In this document: positions 16,334-25,643 of the stretch, piece after piece | Position numbering within the stretch: position 1 is the stretch's first letter | How the letters are laid out: every line of letters begins with the position of its first letter | NCBI RefSeq assembly: GCF_048268525.1 | Contig: NZ_JBLWVH010000018.1 | Location: 9,083-73,082, forward strand | Reading direction: 5' to 3' | Source of the DNA: Maricaulis sp048268525 | Lineage (GTDB): Bacteria > Pseudomonadota > Alphaproteobacteria > Caulobacterales > Maricaulaceae | DNA: 64,000 nucleotides | The notes under the pieces: generated by a model | Databases searched by the model: none | Told to the model about the DNA's origin: nothing | Seen by the model: only the letters and a program-made list of their open reading frames with translations | Position numbers and translations under genes: made by a program

Positions 16334-16768
16334 ATGGCGGTGTCACTCGACAGTGGTGGATCCGGTCGCGGCCGGGCCCGCTGGAAGCCAAAGGCCGAAA
16401 TCAACGTCACGCCCTTCGTGGACGTAATGCTAGTCCTGCTGATCGTGTTCATGATCACGGCGCCGTTGCTCACGGTCGGTGTGCCGGTCAATCTGCCGGA
16501 AACCGAGGCTCGCAACCTGCCAGCTGGTGAGGAGCCGTTGACGGTGACCGTCAATGCCGACGGGCTGATCTATCTCCAGGAAACTGAAATGCCGCTGGAC
16601 GAGCTGGTGCCGCGTTTGCGCGCCATTGCCGGTACAGGGTTTGACGCCCGCATCTATATTCGCGCCGATGACGGTGCCGCTTATGGCGATGTGGCGCGCG
16701 TGATGGCGCGGATCAACGCGGCCGGTTTCTCCAATCTGGGCCTGGTGACGGACCCGGTGCAGCAGTAA
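16334..16768 (+). CDS. tolR: TolR, biopolymer transport subunit
   Basis: 144 residues with one N-terminal membrane helix. The proton-path aspartate D30 lies in INVTPFVDVMLVLLIVF, the ExbD/TolR signature. A periplasmic domain follows. With TolQ it forms the motor of the Tol-Pal envelope-constriction machine. It lies immediately downstream of tolQ and 13 bp before tolA. Confidence 0.96.
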   Translation: MAVSLDSGGSGRGRARWKPKAEINVTPFVDVMLVLLIVFMITAPLLTVGVPVNLPETEARNLPAGEEPLTVTVNADGLIYLQETEMPLDELVPRLRAIAGTGFDARIYIRADDGAAYGDVARVMARINAAGFSNLGLVTDPVQQ

Positions 16769-16781
16769 CGGCGACAATCTG

Positions 16782-17597
16782 GTGCGTGGTCTTGTTCTCT
16801 CCCTTTTCGTACACGGTGGCATCATCGCCGCGGGGCTGGTCTATCTGCCCCGCATGACCAGCGTGTTCGAGGCAACGCCCGTTGTCCCGATCGAGCTGGT
16901 GACCCTGGGTGAGACAACCAATGTTCGCGCCGCGCGTCCCGATCCCGAGCCGGTGATTGAGGACGAACCGGCTGAAACCATCGATGACGAGATCGACGAG
17001 CCGGAACCCGCTCCGGTTCCCGAACCCGAGCCTGTCGAGACCGAACCTGAAATCATCGACGAAGCACCGGAAACGCCGGCTGCCCCCGAGCCTGAGCCGG
17101 TCGAAGAAACACCTGATCCCGAGCCCGAGCCCGAGCCGCAGCGCCCTGAACCGCAGGCCCGCCCGGCTGAGCCGTCCCTGAATGACATGCTGGGTGATCT
17201 GTCCAGAAGTGTCGCGGAAACGCGCGATGCCCAGGCCGCTGACGAAGGCCCGTTGCGTGCGGCGGTCGGCGACGGCGAACAGATGACGGCGACCCTGCAG
17301 GCCATGCTGCGCTCCCACCTGTCGCGCTGCTGGCGCGCATCGCTGGATGCGCCCGAGCCGGATGAGCTGGCGGTCCAGCTGGTGCTTGATCTCGACCGGT
17401 CCGGCGAGCTGACCGGGCCGCCGCGCCTGACCGATCAGGCCCGCATCCTCAATTCGCCCAATCCCTACCTGCGCGTGGCTGGTGAACGGGCCCTGCGTGC
17501 GGCCGTTCAGTGCCAACCCTATCCGCTGCCGCCGGAAGCCTATTCCGAGTGGCGTCAAATTGAGGTCAATTTTTCGCCGTCCTTATACGGTGGCTAG
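16782..17597 (+). CDS. tolA: TolA-like periplasm-spanning energy transducer
   Basis: 271 residues from a GTG start. One N-terminal membrane helix (LVLSLFVHGGIIAAGLVYL) comes first. A long Pro/Glu-rich rigid arm (about residues 45-135, many PEPEP units) follows in place of the Ala/Lys-rich helix of enteric TolA. The C-terminal domain (LRSHLSRCWRASLDAPEPDELAV ... QCQPYPLPPEAYSEW) has the TolA/TonB-type fold and a conserved Cys pair (RCWR, QCQPY). It links TolQR to TolB and Pal. The assignment rests on operon position and C-terminal motifs, because the arm is low-complexity. Confidence 0.9.
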   Translation: MRGLVLSLFVHGGIIAAGLVYLPRMTSVFEATPVVPIELVTLGETTNVRAARPDPEPVIEDEPAETIDDEIDEPEPAPVPEPEPVETEPEIIDEAPETPAAPEPEPVEETPDPEPEPEPQRPEPQARPAEPSLNDMLGDLSRSVAETRDAQAADEGPLRAAVGDGEQMTATLQAMLRSHLSRCWRASLDAPEPDELAVQLVLDLDRSGELTGPPRLTDQARILNSPNPYLRVAGERALRAAVQCQPYPLPPEAYSEWRQIEVNFSPSLYGG

Positions 17598-17624
17598 TCA
17601 CATTCGTCCCGGAGACCCTGTCCC

Positions 17625-18986
17625 ATGACCCGAATTCTCGTCCTGTTCGCTGCGCTTCTCGCCCTGATTGGCTGGTCGGCAGCCTCCGATGCCCAGGAAC
17701 CGCTGCGGGTCGATGTGACCCAGGGCAATCTCGACCCGATGCCGATCGCCGTGCCAGATTTTGTGGGCGCGTCGGACGAGGCCCTGCGCCGCGGCGCTGA
17801 CATCACCCGCGTGGTCGCCAATGACCTGGCCAGTTCCGGCCTGTTCGCGCCGGTCGACCAGGAAGCCTTCATCGAAGACATCGCCAATATCGATCTGCGC
17901 CCGCGCTTTTCCGATTGGCGGGTCATCAATGCCGACGCGCTTCTGGTCGGCAGCGTCACCATCCAGGAGGATGGCCGTCTGGTCGTCGGTTTCCGCCTGT
18001 GGGACACCCGCCTCGAGGAACAGCTTCTGGGCCTGCAATATCGCACCGCGCCGGAAAACTGGCGTCGGGTCGCGCACCGCCTCGCCGATGCCGTCTATGA
18101 ACGCCTGACCGGCGAGACCGGCTATTTCAACACGCGCATCGTCTATGTTTCCGAAGGTCGCGGGATCGAGGGCGAACCGATCCGCCAGCTGGCGCTGATG
18201 GACCAGGATGGCGCCAACCCGTCCTTCCTGACAGACCGCTCCTACATGGCCCTGCTGCCCAATTATTCGCCCAGCGCCCAGGAGATCACCTATGTCTCCT
18301 TCCTCGACGGCCAGGCGACGACCTATCTCTACAATCTGGAAACCGGTCGACAGGAGGCCCTGTTCGCCTCTGGCGGTGCCGGCGCTGCCAGCCAGGTCGA
18401 TCCGGACGGGCAGAGCCTGTCAGCGCGTTTCTCGCCGGATGGCTCGGAACTGGCGGTGTCGATCGAGACGCGGTCGGGACATGACATCCACCTGTTCGAC
18501 CTGCAGACCCGCAATCTCCAGCGTCTGACCCAGCACCCGGCGGATGATGTCGAGCCGTCCTTTGCGCCTGATGGCGAGCGGATCGTGTTTTCATCGGCTC
18601 GCGGCGGAGGCTCGCAGCTCTATGTGATGAATCGTGACGGCAGCGATGTTCAGCGGATCACCTTCGGATCGGGTCGCTATACGACCCCGGTCTGGTCTCC
18701 GCGCGGCGACCTGATTGCCTTTACCAAGCAGGTTGGCGGACAATTTTTGCTCGGCGTTGTCCGCGCGGATGGATCCGGGATCGAGCGGATCCTGTATGAG
18801 GGCTACTTCGTTGATACGCCCGCCTGGTCGCCCAATGGACGGGTTTTGCTGTTCACCCGGGGAGAGCAGCGCGCCAATGGAACGCGCTACGAAATCTGGA
18901 GCGTCGACCTTGCCGGTTTCAATCTGCGACGGTTGGCAACAGGCGGCATGGCGTCCGATCCCGCATGGTCGCCCTTGATTGAGTGA
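17625..18986 (+). CDS. tolB: TolB, periplasmic beta-propeller of the Tol-Pal system
   Basis: 453 residues with a cleavable signal peptide (LFAALLALIGWSAASDAQ). An N-terminal TolB domain (DFVGASDEALRRGADITRVV) and a six-bladed WD40-like propeller follow. The blades show repeats such as SARFSPDGSELAVSIE, PSFAPDGERIVFSSARGG and PAWSPNGRVLLFTRGE. TolB docks on Pal and on TolA in the periplasm. A GGAGA ribosome site precedes the ATG. The 133 bp gap before pal may hold an extra promoter for pal. Confidence 0.97.
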   Translation: MTRILVLFAALLALIGWSAASDAQEPLRVDVTQGNLDPMPIAVPDFVGASDEALRRGADITRVVANDLASSGLFAPVDQEAFIEDIANIDLRPRFSDWRVINADALLVGSVTIQEDGRLVVGFRLWDTRLEEQLLGLQYRTAPENWRRVAHRLADAVYERLTGETGYFNTRIVYVSEGRGIEGEPIRQLALMDQDGANPSFLTDRSYMALLPNYSPSAQEITYVSFLDGQATTYLYNLETGRQEALFASGGAGAASQVDPDGQSLSARFSPDGSELAVSIETRSGHDIHLFDLQTRNLQRLTQHPADDVEPSFAPDGERIVFSSARGGGSQLYVMNRDGSDVQRITFGSGRYTTPVWSPRGDLIAFTKQVGGQFLLGVVRADGSGIERILYEGYFVDTPAWSPNGRVLLFTRGEQRANGTRYEIWSVDLAGFNLRRLATGGMASDPAWSPLIE

Positions 18987-19119
18987 AGGATTTCTGCGTA
19001 ACGTTTTGTCTGGTAAGCGGCACCATTGGGGGGGCCGTCGTCGGTTCGATATCACGCGTGTCGTGATTGGGAGTAAGTCACAGGCCTTGTGTGCTTGGGC
19101 TGGATGAGGGTGTAACATT

Positions 19120-19641
19120 ATGAAAATCAAACTGTTTGCTATTGCGGCGCTTGGGGCATTTGCGACCGCTTGTGCGTCGACGCCGGTCGAAGATACCGCA
19201 CCGGTTCGGGACACACGCCCTGTCGATCCGCCCGCTGAAGTTACCCAGCCGGTTGAAACCGGCCCGATGGCTGGCTCGCCGGGCGACTTTGTCGCAACAG
19301 CCGGTGACCGTGTCTTCTACGGTCTCGACCGCCACGATCTTTCGGATGAAGCGCGTGCCACATTGCGCCGCCAGGCCGCTTGGCTGGCTTCTTATCCGGG
19401 CACCCGCATCCTTGTCGCCGGCAATTGCGACGAGCGCGGCACGCGTGAATACAATCTGGCGCTTGGCGCCCGTCGTGCCAGCGCGGCCCGCACCTACCTG
19501 ATCAGCCAGGGCGTTGATCCGTCGCGGATTTCCACGACCTCCTACGGCAAGGAACGCCCGTCCTGTACGCAGTCTTCGGAAAGCTGCTGGGCGGTCAATC
19601 GTAACGCCACCACGACCCTGCTGAGCGGCTATACCAACTAG
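19120..19641 (+). CDS. pal: Peptidoglycan-associated lipoprotein Pal
   Basis: 173 residues. The signal sequence ends FATAC, with the lipid-modified cysteine at position 18. A Pro-rich linker is followed by the OmpA C-terminal peptidoglycan-binding domain: VFYGLDRHDLSDEARATL, VAGNCDERGTREYNLALG with the diaminopimelate-binding Asp/Arg, and RRASAARTYLISQGVDPSRI. Two extra cysteines near the C-terminus (SCTQSSESCW) could form a disulfide. It anchors the outer membrane to peptidoglycan and receives TolA/TolB. A terminator follows directly. Confidence 0.97.
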   Translation: MKIKLFAIAALGAFATACASTPVEDTAPVRDTRPVDPPAEVTQPVETGPMAGSPGDFVATAGDRVFYGLDRHDLSDEARATLRRQAAWLASYPGTRILVAGNCDERGTREYNLALGARRASAARTYLISQGVDPSRISTTSYGKERPSCTQSSESCWAVNRNATTTLLSGYTN

Positions 19642-19661
19642 TCCGCTTTCGCATGAAACAG

Positions 19662-19700
19662 GAAACGCCCGTGACTTCATCGTCGCGGGCGTTTTCAATT
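19662..19700 (+). terminator. Rho-independent terminator after pal
   Basis: GAAACGCCCG (19662-19671) pairs with CGGGCGTTTTC (19686-19696), giving a hairpin ending in four T on the plus strand, 20 bp after the pal stop. Confidence 0.8.
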
Positions 19701-19749
19701 CCGGCCCCAGGCCGTATTTTCGCCGTCCTCTTCCGATAGGTGCGTTCCC

Positions 19750-20631
19750 ATGATCAGATTTCTTTGCCTTTCTGCGCTGACTGCGGCGATTGCCCTCAGC
19801 GCTCCTGCCCAAGCCCAGTCGCGCCGGGAACTCGCCGAACGCATTGACGCCACCGAAGTGCGGATCGGGAATCTGGAATCGGAATTCATGGCCGGCGACC
19901 CGGTCGCCGAAGCCCTGATCCGGCGCATGGACGAGCTTGAATACCAGGTCCAGGCGCTGACCGGAGAGACCGAACGTCTGAGTTTCGAGAATCGTCAGTT
20001 GCGCCAGCAACTCGACATCCTCGAAGCCGAGGCCGCAGCCCGTCAGCAGGCGCCTGCACCGGCCATGGACGATGCGGCGGTTGCCTGGATGAATGAAGGA
20101 CTGGACGGCAGTGATCCGGACGTCGATGGCGCTTCATTGGCAATTGTTGACCCGGATGATCCTCATGCCGAAGCCCGCGCTGCGGCGACGGGCGTGCTGG
20201 GCAGCAATGTGACGTCCTCGCCGTCCGAGCCCGAGATGGATCGGGTCGATCCCGCTGTCACATTCGAGGCGGCGCGGGCACGATTGGTCGACAGCGACTT
20301 CATCGGGGCGCAGGCCGGGTTCGAAACCTTCATCGCTGACAATCCCGATCATGCCCTGACGGCGCAGGCCCAATACTGGCTGGGCGAAACCTTCTATGTC
20401 CGCAGCGACTTCACACAGGCCGCGGACGCATTCATTGCCTCGCTGCGCCTGCAGCCGGCCGGTGAAAAGGCGCCGGACGCGCTGGTGCGTCTGGCAGCCT
20501 CGCTGCATGGAATGGGGCGGACGGAGGATGCGTGTTCGACGCTGGCCCAGTTTGGCCGCCAATTCCCCAATGCCGCCCCGGCGTCGCAAGCGCGGGCAGC
20601 CCGGGAATCGGTGCGCGCCAACTGCCGTTAG
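19750..20631 (+). CDS. cpoB: CpoB/YbgF, Tol-Pal-associated TPR protein
   Basis: 293 residues: signal peptide (FLCLSALTAAIALSAPAQAQ), a coiled-coil trimerisation region (about residues 25-100, with NLESEFMAGDP and RQLRQQLDILEAEAAARQ), an acidic linker, then C-terminal tetratricopeptide repeats (FIADNPDHALTAQAQYWLGET, RSDFTQAADAF). In E. coli CpoB coordinates peptidoglycan synthesis by PBP1B with Tol-driven constriction. The tilS start is three bases after the stop, so the two are cotranscribed although a terminator separates cpoB from pal. Confidence 0.92.
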   Translation: MIRFLCLSALTAAIALSAPAQAQSRRELAERIDATEVRIGNLESEFMAGDPVAEALIRRMDELEYQVQALTGETERLSFENRQLRQQLDILEAEAAARQQAPAPAMDDAAVAWMNEGLDGSDPDVDGASLAIVDPDDPHAEARAAATGVLGSNVTSSPSEPEMDRVDPAVTFEAARARLVDSDFIGAQAGFETFIADNPDHALTAQAQYWLGETFYVRSDFTQAADAFIASLRLQPAGEKAPDALVRLAASLHGMGRTEDACSTLAQFGRQFPNAAPASQARAARESVRANCR

Positions 20632-20633
20632 GC

Positions 20634-21986
20634 GTGACCGCGCGGGCCATCGAAACCGTCAGGTCAGCGCTCGACCGGCTTGCCGGTGAGGGGCCAATCG
20701 GAATCGCCTGCTCCGGTGGCGGTGACAGTCTCGCGCTGTTGGTGATTGCGTCGGACTGGGCCCGGGCGAGCGGCCGCACCCTTCATGTCCTGACGGTTGA
20801 CCATGGCTTGCGCACGACCAGTGCCGATGAGGCCGCTTTCGTTGCCAATACTGCAGGCCGCCTGGGCTGGCCCTGCGCCATTCTCGACTGGAACAATCCT
20901 CGCGCAGGCGGAGGGGTACAGGCCCGTGCCCGCGCGGCTCGCCACAGGCTTTTGGCAAAGGCCTGCCGAGAACAGGGCCTGACAGGCCTGGCGCTGGCCC
21001 ATACCCGTGACGACCAGTCCGAGACCGTCTGGCTGCGGCTTGCGGCCGGTGGCAGCTGGCGCAGCGCTGCGGCGATGTTCGAGCGCGCACCATCGCCTGC
21101 CTGGCCCGAGGGACGCGACCTTGATCTGCTGCGGCCTTGCCTGGATGTGACCGGAGCTGAGCTGCGTGATGTCCTGACTGAAGCGGGGTTCAGCTGGGTC
21201 AATGATCCGTCAAACGAAGACCGCCGCTATGCCCGAATCCGAGCCCGCACTGATCTTTGCCTGTTGGGTGATGCCGGCTTCGAGGCAGATCGTTTGGCCG
21301 CGCTGGCGGGTCAACTCCAATCCGTCCGCATTGCCGAACGTCGTGTGGCGTGGGAGCTCGCCGGGCACTCAGTGACCTTTCACGACTGGGGCGGCGCGAC
21401 AATCGGCCGGGAAGCCTGGTCGCGGATGGCTCGGGCGGTCCGGCTCACCGTGCTCGATGCCCTGGTCACCTCGGTATCCGGCGAGGCCGTCAGCCCGCCC
21501 CGTGGCCGATTGGAGGCGATCGATGCAGCCATCCCGGCTGGCGATCCGGCAACCGGGTGCGGTGTCCAATTGCTGGCTGGATCCGGCGATGCCGCCTGGC
21601 TGATCCGTGACCGCGGAGCGGTTATGGGCCGGGTTGACCATGCCAGCCCCGATCCCTGGGAAGACGAAGGCGACGGCTCCAGGGTCTTTGACGGCCGGTT
21701 CGAGATCGCCCCCGATGCACGCAAACTTGATTGGGGAATTCTTGGCGAGACGTATGACGGCCTGCCATCCCGCGCTATATTGGATTCCGTACCGGGTGCT
21801 GCCCGCGCTGGCCTGCTGGTCGCACGCGATGCAGGGCAGGTTGTGAAGATCGCCGGGCTTGGTCAGAGCGAGAACGGCGCGGCGCCGGAAGAACGGATTG
21901 TCCGTCCGCTGATCGCGCACAGATTTTGCAGGCGTCTGCTTTCGCAGCCGGCGGTCAGATGGTTTGATGAGCCTGAATTGGCCTGA
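20634..21986 (+). CDS. tilS: tRNA(Ile)-lysidine synthetase
   Basis: 450 residues from the GTG at 20634, three bases after the cpoB stop. A longer frame from 20532 would run deep into cpoB and is rejected. TilS converts the wobble C of the AUA-reading tRNA-Ile to lysidine. The PP-loop ATP pyrophosphatase motif SGGGDS is at residues 27-32, followed by VDHGLR and the ARAARHRLL/LALAHTRDDQSETVWLRL regions. The C-terminal substrate-binding domain is poorly conserved, as is usual. Confidence 0.94.
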   Translation: MTARAIETVRSALDRLAGEGPIGIACSGGGDSLALLVIASDWARASGRTLHVLTVDHGLRTTSADEAAFVANTAGRLGWPCAILDWNNPRAGGGVQARARAARHRLLAKACREQGLTGLALAHTRDDQSETVWLRLAAGGSWRSAAAMFERAPSPAWPEGRDLDLLRPCLDVTGAELRDVLTEAGFSWVNDPSNEDRRYARIRARTDLCLLGDAGFEADRLAALAGQLQSVRIAERRVAWELAGHSVTFHDWGGATIGREAWSRMARAVRLTVLDALVTSVSGEAVSPPRGRLEAIDAAIPAGDPATGCGVQLLAGSGDAAWLIRDRGAVMGRVDHASPDPWEDEGDGSRVFDGRFEIAPDARKLDWGILGETYDGLPSRAILDSVPGAARAGLLVARDAGQVVKIAGLGQSENGAAPEERIVRPLIAHRFCRRLLSQPAVRWFDEPELA

Positions 21987-22022
21987 ATGACGCGGCCTGA
22001 AGTCGCAGGGCTGCTAGCCCGA

Positions 22023-22051
22023 CTGGCGCCGGGGCGTCGGAATGCCCATAT
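22023..22051 (+). promoter_or_regulatory. Possible heat-shock (RpoH) promoter of ftsH
   Basis: CTGG (22023-22026) and CCCATAT (22045-22051) are separated by 18 bases. They roughly resemble alphaproteobacterial RpoH promoters (CTTG, then CCCATNT-like), 38 bp before ftsH. The -35 half deviates, so this is a weak call. Confidence 0.25.
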
Positions 22052-22089
22052 CTGGTCGTGAATGATCGAATGATTGAACGGATAAACGC

Positions 22090-23976
22090 ATGCCTATGAG
22101 AAATATTGCGATCTGGGCCGTGGTCCTCGTCCTGGTGATGGTCCTGGTGCAGATGGTCGGCCGCTCGGCTGATCCGGCAGCGACCCCACGCGGGCCATCC
22201 TACTCGGATTTTCTGGACCGGGTGGAGCGCAATGAAATCGAAAGCGCGACCATTCAGGGCGATACGCTTTTCGCCGTGACAGCGTCCGGCGAGCGTTTCG
22301 AAGTGGTCCTGCCACCGTCCGATACCGAGACAGTGGGCATTTTGCGCGAAGCCGATGTGAACATCCGCGTCGAGGAACCTTCCGAAGAGGGCAATATCTT
22401 CCTGTCCATGCTGTTCAACTGGTTCCCGCTTCTGCTGCTGATCGGTGTGTGGATCTTCTTCATGCGCCAGATGCAGGGCGGTGGACGCGGCGGTGCGATG
22501 GGCTTCGGCAAGTCCAAGGCCCGTCTGCTGACCGAGCATCATGGTCGCAAGACTTTTGACGATGTTGCCGGTGTCGATGAAGCCAAGGAAGAACTGCAGG
22601 AAGTTGTCGAGTTTCTGAAAGACCCGTCAAAGTTCCAGCGCCTGGGCGGCAAGATCCCCAAGGGTGCGCTGCTGGTCGGCCCTCCGGGTACCGGTAAGAC
22701 GCTGCTGGCCCGTGCCGTGGCCGGTGAAGCCAATGTGCCTTTCTTCTCGATCTCCGGTTCCGATTTTGTCGAGATGTTTGTCGGTGTCGGCGCCAGCCGT
22801 GTCCGCGACATGTTTGAACAGGCCAAGAAGAACGCGCCCTGCATCATCTTCATCGATGAGATCGACGCGGTCGGCCGCTCACGCGGCGCAGGTATCGGCG
22901 GCGGCAATGACGAGCGCGAACAGACACTCAACCAGTTGCTGGTCGAGATGGACGGTTTCGAGACCAATGAAGGCATCATCCTGATCGCCGCGACCAACCG
23001 TCCCGACGTGCTCGACCCGGCCCTGCGTCGTCCGGGCCGTTTCGACCGCGAAGTCGTGGTCGGCAATCCGGACATTCTGGGTCGTGAGAAAATCCTCAAG
23101 GTCCACATGCGTGAAGTTCCGCTGAGCGAGGATGTCGACGTCAAGGTCATCGCCCGTGGCACGCCCGGTTTCTCCGGCGCCGACCTGGCCAATCTGGTCA
23201 ATGAGGCCGCCCTGCTCGCCGCCCGTCGCAACAAGCGCCGCGTCGCCATGCAGGAGTTCGAGGACGCCAAGGACAAGGTGATGATGGGGCCGGAGCGCCG
23301 GTCCATGGTCATGACCGATGCCGAGAAGAAGCTGACTGCCTATCACGAGGCCGGTCACGCGATTGTCGGCCTCAACATGCCGCAGCATGACCCGCTGCAC
23401 AAAGTCACCATCATTCCGCGTGGCCGCGCCCTTGGCGTGACCTTCAACCTGCCGGAGTCGGACCGGTTGAGCTATTCGCGCCAGTATTGCGTGTCCCGGC
23501 TGGCCTCCCTGTTCGGTGGCCGCGAAGCCGAGATCATCGCGCTGGGCCCTGAGAATGTGACCAATGGTGCGACCAGTGACATCCAGCAGGCCACCGGCAT
23601 GGCGCGGGCCATGGTGATGGAATGGGGCATGTCTGAAACGCTGGGCCGGGTGCGCTATGAAAACCGCTCCTACGAAGCCCCGGCGATTTCTCCGGATACG
23701 TCCGAGCTGATCGACAAGGAGGTCCGCTCCCTGATCGAGGACGCCGAGACGACGGCGCGCCGTATCCTGACCGAGCGTCGTTCCGATCTCGATACGCTGG
23801 CCGAAGGCCTGCTGGAATTCGAGATCCTGTCGGGCCAGGAGGTCAAGGACCTGCTCGATGGCAAGCGGCCGGAACGTCCGGACGAGACCACGCCGCCGCC
23901 GAGCGACACGCCGAGCAGTGCCGTGCCGAGCACGGACGAGGAGCCGGACACCGGTCCGGAACCGCAAGGCGCTTGA
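22090..23976 (+). CDS. ftsH: ATP-dependent zinc metalloprotease FtsH
   Basis: 628-residue membrane-bound AAA+ protease that degrades misassembled membrane proteins and regulators. Two membrane helices (residues about 5-23 and 108-124) flank a periplasmic domain. Walker A GPPGTGKT is at 197-204, Walker B IIFIDE at 252-257, the second region of homology at RRPGRFDR (about 313-320) and the zinc motif HEAGH at 419-423. The C-terminal tail is Pro/Thr/Ser-rich and probably flexible. Its own terminator follows the stop. tilS-ftsH-folP is conserved in the class. Confidence 0.98.
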   Translation: MPMRNIAIWAVVLVLVMVLVQMVGRSADPAATPRGPSYSDFLDRVERNEIESATIQGDTLFAVTASGERFEVVLPPSDTETVGILREADVNIRVEEPSEEGNIFLSMLFNWFPLLLLIGVWIFFMRQMQGGGRGGAMGFGKSKARLLTEHHGRKTFDDVAGVDEAKEELQEVVEFLKDPSKFQRLGGKIPKGALLVGPPGTGKTLLARAVAGEANVPFFSISGSDFVEMFVGVGASRVRDMFEQAKKNAPCIIFIDEIDAVGRSRGAGIGGGNDEREQTLNQLLVEMDGFETNEGIILIAATNRPDVLDPALRRPGRFDREVVVGNPDILGREKILKVHMREVPLSEDVDVKVIARGTPGFSGADLANLVNEAALLAARRNKRRVAMQEFEDAKDKVMMGPERRSMVMTDAEKKLTAYHEAGHAIVGLNMPQHDPLHKVTIIPRGRALGVTFNLPESDRLSYSRQYCVSRLASLFGGREAEIIALGPENVTNGATSDIQQATGMARAMVMEWGMSETLGRVRYENRSYEAPAISPDTSELIDKEVRSLIEDAETTARRILTERRSDLDTLAEGLLEFEILSGQEVKDLLDGKRPERPDETTPPPSDTPSSAVPSTDEEPDTGPEPQGA

Positions 23977-24000
23977 TCGGCGGACAATTGACGAGACAAG

Positions 24001-24032
24001 GCCCCGGACCTGCCAAGGTCCGGGGTTTTTCT
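24001..24032 (+). terminator. Rho-independent terminator of ftsH
   Basis: CCCCGGACC (24002-24010), loop TGCCAA, GGTCCGGGG (24017-24025), then TTTTT: a textbook intrinsic terminator 25 bp after ftsH. Confidence 0.92.
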
Positions 24033-24165
24033 TGCGCCGATGAATATGCCGGCGCCGGGTCACCAAGCTGCATACACGCCGGGGCTTTTCAATTGTCGCG
24101 GCGTGGCGGTGCAGCGTATATCAGGGGCAGGCAGTAGCTCCGCTGTCGCCGAGAAACGCTACGAC

Positions 24166-24996
24166 ATGGCCAAATTCCGTTCCCGTCGCCAATCCGGTCT
24201 GCCCTTCGTGATGGGCGTGCTGAATGTCACGCCGGACAGTTTTTCCGATGGTGGCGATTTCATCGACCAGGAAGCAGCGGTCGCGCGCGGTCTTGAGATG
24301 CTGGCAAACGGGGCGGACGTCATTGATGTCGGCGGCGAGTCGACCCGGCCGGGCGCGTCACCGGTTACCGACAAGGAAGAGATGCGCCGCGTCCTGCCGG
24401 TCATCAAGGCGCTGCGCGAGCGCACCGCGGCGCGCATTTCAATCGACACGTTCAAGCCGGTCGTGGCCCGAGCCGCGATCGAGGCCGGGGCGGATATCTG
24501 GAATGATGTGATGGCTCTGCGCGCTGACGGCGCGGTCGAGGCGGCGGCCGAGCTGGGCGTGCCGGTGATCATGATGCACATGTCAGGCACGCCGCAGACC
24601 ATGCAGGCCAATCCGCAATACGAGGACGTGGTGTCGGAGGTCTGTGATTTCCTCACCGAGCGCGCCGACATCGCCATGGCCAAGGGCGTCAGTGCCGACA
24701 GTATCTGGCTCGATCCGGGCATCGGTTTCGGCAAGTCGCTCGATCACAACCTCGCGCTCATGCACGATCTCGATCAGGTCATCGGGCTGGGCTATCCGGT
24801 CCTGTTCGGCGCCTCGCGCAAACGCTTCATTGCTGCGATCGACGAGGGCGCGGCCGAGATGGAGCGTCTGGGCGGATCCCTGGCCGCGGCCCTGCGCGCG
24901 GCGTCGGCCGGCGCGGCGATGGTTCGTGTGCATGATGTGCGCATGACGGTGCAGGCGCTGAAGGTACAGGCGGCGATCGGAAAAGGGCGCGCCTGA
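24166..24996 (+). CDS. folP: Dihydropteroate synthase
   Basis: 276 residues from the ATG at 24166. The open frame reaches back to 24040, but that part overlaps the terminator-promoter region and lacks family similarity. FolP condenses p-aminobenzoate with hydroxymethyl-dihydropterin diphosphate in folate synthesis and is the sulfonamide target. Signatures are MGVLNVTPDSFSDGG near the start, VIDVGGESTRPGA and WLDPGIGFGKSLDHNL, ending in the typical VHDVRMTVQALK. folE, another folate-pathway gene, lies 12 kb away at 37143. The usual glmM neighbour is missing; a GST gene follows directly. Confidence 0.95.
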   Translation: MAKFRSRRQSGLPFVMGVLNVTPDSFSDGGDFIDQEAAVARGLEMLANGADVIDVGGESTRPGASPVTDKEEMRRVLPVIKALRERTAARISIDTFKPVVARAAIEAGADIWNDVMALRADGAVEAAAELGVPVIMMHMSGTPQTMQANPQYEDVVSEVCDFLTERADIAMAKGVSADSIWLDPGIGFGKSLDHNLALMHDLDQVIGLGYPVLFGASRKRFIAAIDEGAAEMERLGGSLAAALRAASAGAAMVRVHDVRMTVQALKVQAAIGKGRA

Positions 24997-25638
24997 ATGG
25001 GGTATACGCTTTATGGCAAGGCGGGTTTCGGTTCGGTCTGCGTCGAGGCGGCGCTTGAGCTGGTTGGTGCCGACTACGAGTTCGTCGAGGCGGACCCGCT
25101 GGGTGATGCCGGCGAGCAACGCCGGGTGCGGGCCGTCAATCCGGCCGGGCAGGTCCCCGCGCTGATTCTGCCCGACGACAGCATCATGACCGAAAGTGCC
25201 GCCATCCTGATCTGGCTGGGAGACCGCTACCCGCAAGCCGGTCTGGCCCCGCCGCCGGATGCGCCCGCGCGCAGCGAGTATTTGCGCTGGTTGTTGTTCT
25301 GCGCCTCGGCCATCTATTCGACCTTCACCCTGACCGACGGGCCGGATCGCTTCCATCCGGACAGCCGCACCCACGACACCCTGCTGGCGATGGCCAATAC
25401 ACGACGCATGGACTTGTGGACTTTGATGAACGACGCCTTCGATGGCATGCCGGGCCGCTTCCTGCTGGGCGACCGCATGAGCCTGCTGGATGTCTATGTG
25501 GCGATGATGAGCCGCTGGGACCCGGGCCGGGCCGCCTTCGCGACTGCGGCGCCGACGCTCCTTTCGGCTGTCGAGGCGACCGAGGCCGATCCGGTCATCG
25601 CCGAGGTCTGGGCCCGCAATTTCCAGCAGCAAGGCTGA
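24997..25638 (+). CDS. Glutathione S-transferase family protein
   Basis: 213 residues, starting at the base after the folP stop. The N-terminal thioredoxin-like domain has YTLYGKAGFGSVCVEAALELVG and the cis-proline segment GQVPALILPDDSIMTESAAIL, where the Glu-Ser pair contacts glutathione. A helical C-terminal domain contains RFLLGDRMSLLDVYVAMMSRW. The serine/cysteine near residue 12-15 (GSVC) could be the catalytic residue. The role is probably detoxification or thiol chemistry, with substrate unknown. The gdx-like gene follows after five bases, so folP-gst-gdx likely form one transcript. Confidence 0.88.
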   Translation: MGYTLYGKAGFGSVCVEAALELVGADYEFVEADPLGDAGEQRRVRAVNPAGQVPALILPDDSIMTESAAILIWLGDRYPQAGLAPPPDAPARSEYLRWLLFCASAIYSTFTLTDGPDRFHPDSRTHDTLLAMANTRRMDLWTLMNDAFDGMPGRFLLGDRMSLLDVYVAMMSRWDPGRAAFATAAPTLLSAVEATEADPVIAEVWARNFQQQG

Positions 25639-25643
25639 CCGGC

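Noticed and set aside
22879..24066. 395-codon minus-strand frame over ftsH
   Set aside because: Antisense to the conserved AAA+ and protease domains. His/Arg-rich composition typical of shadow frames.
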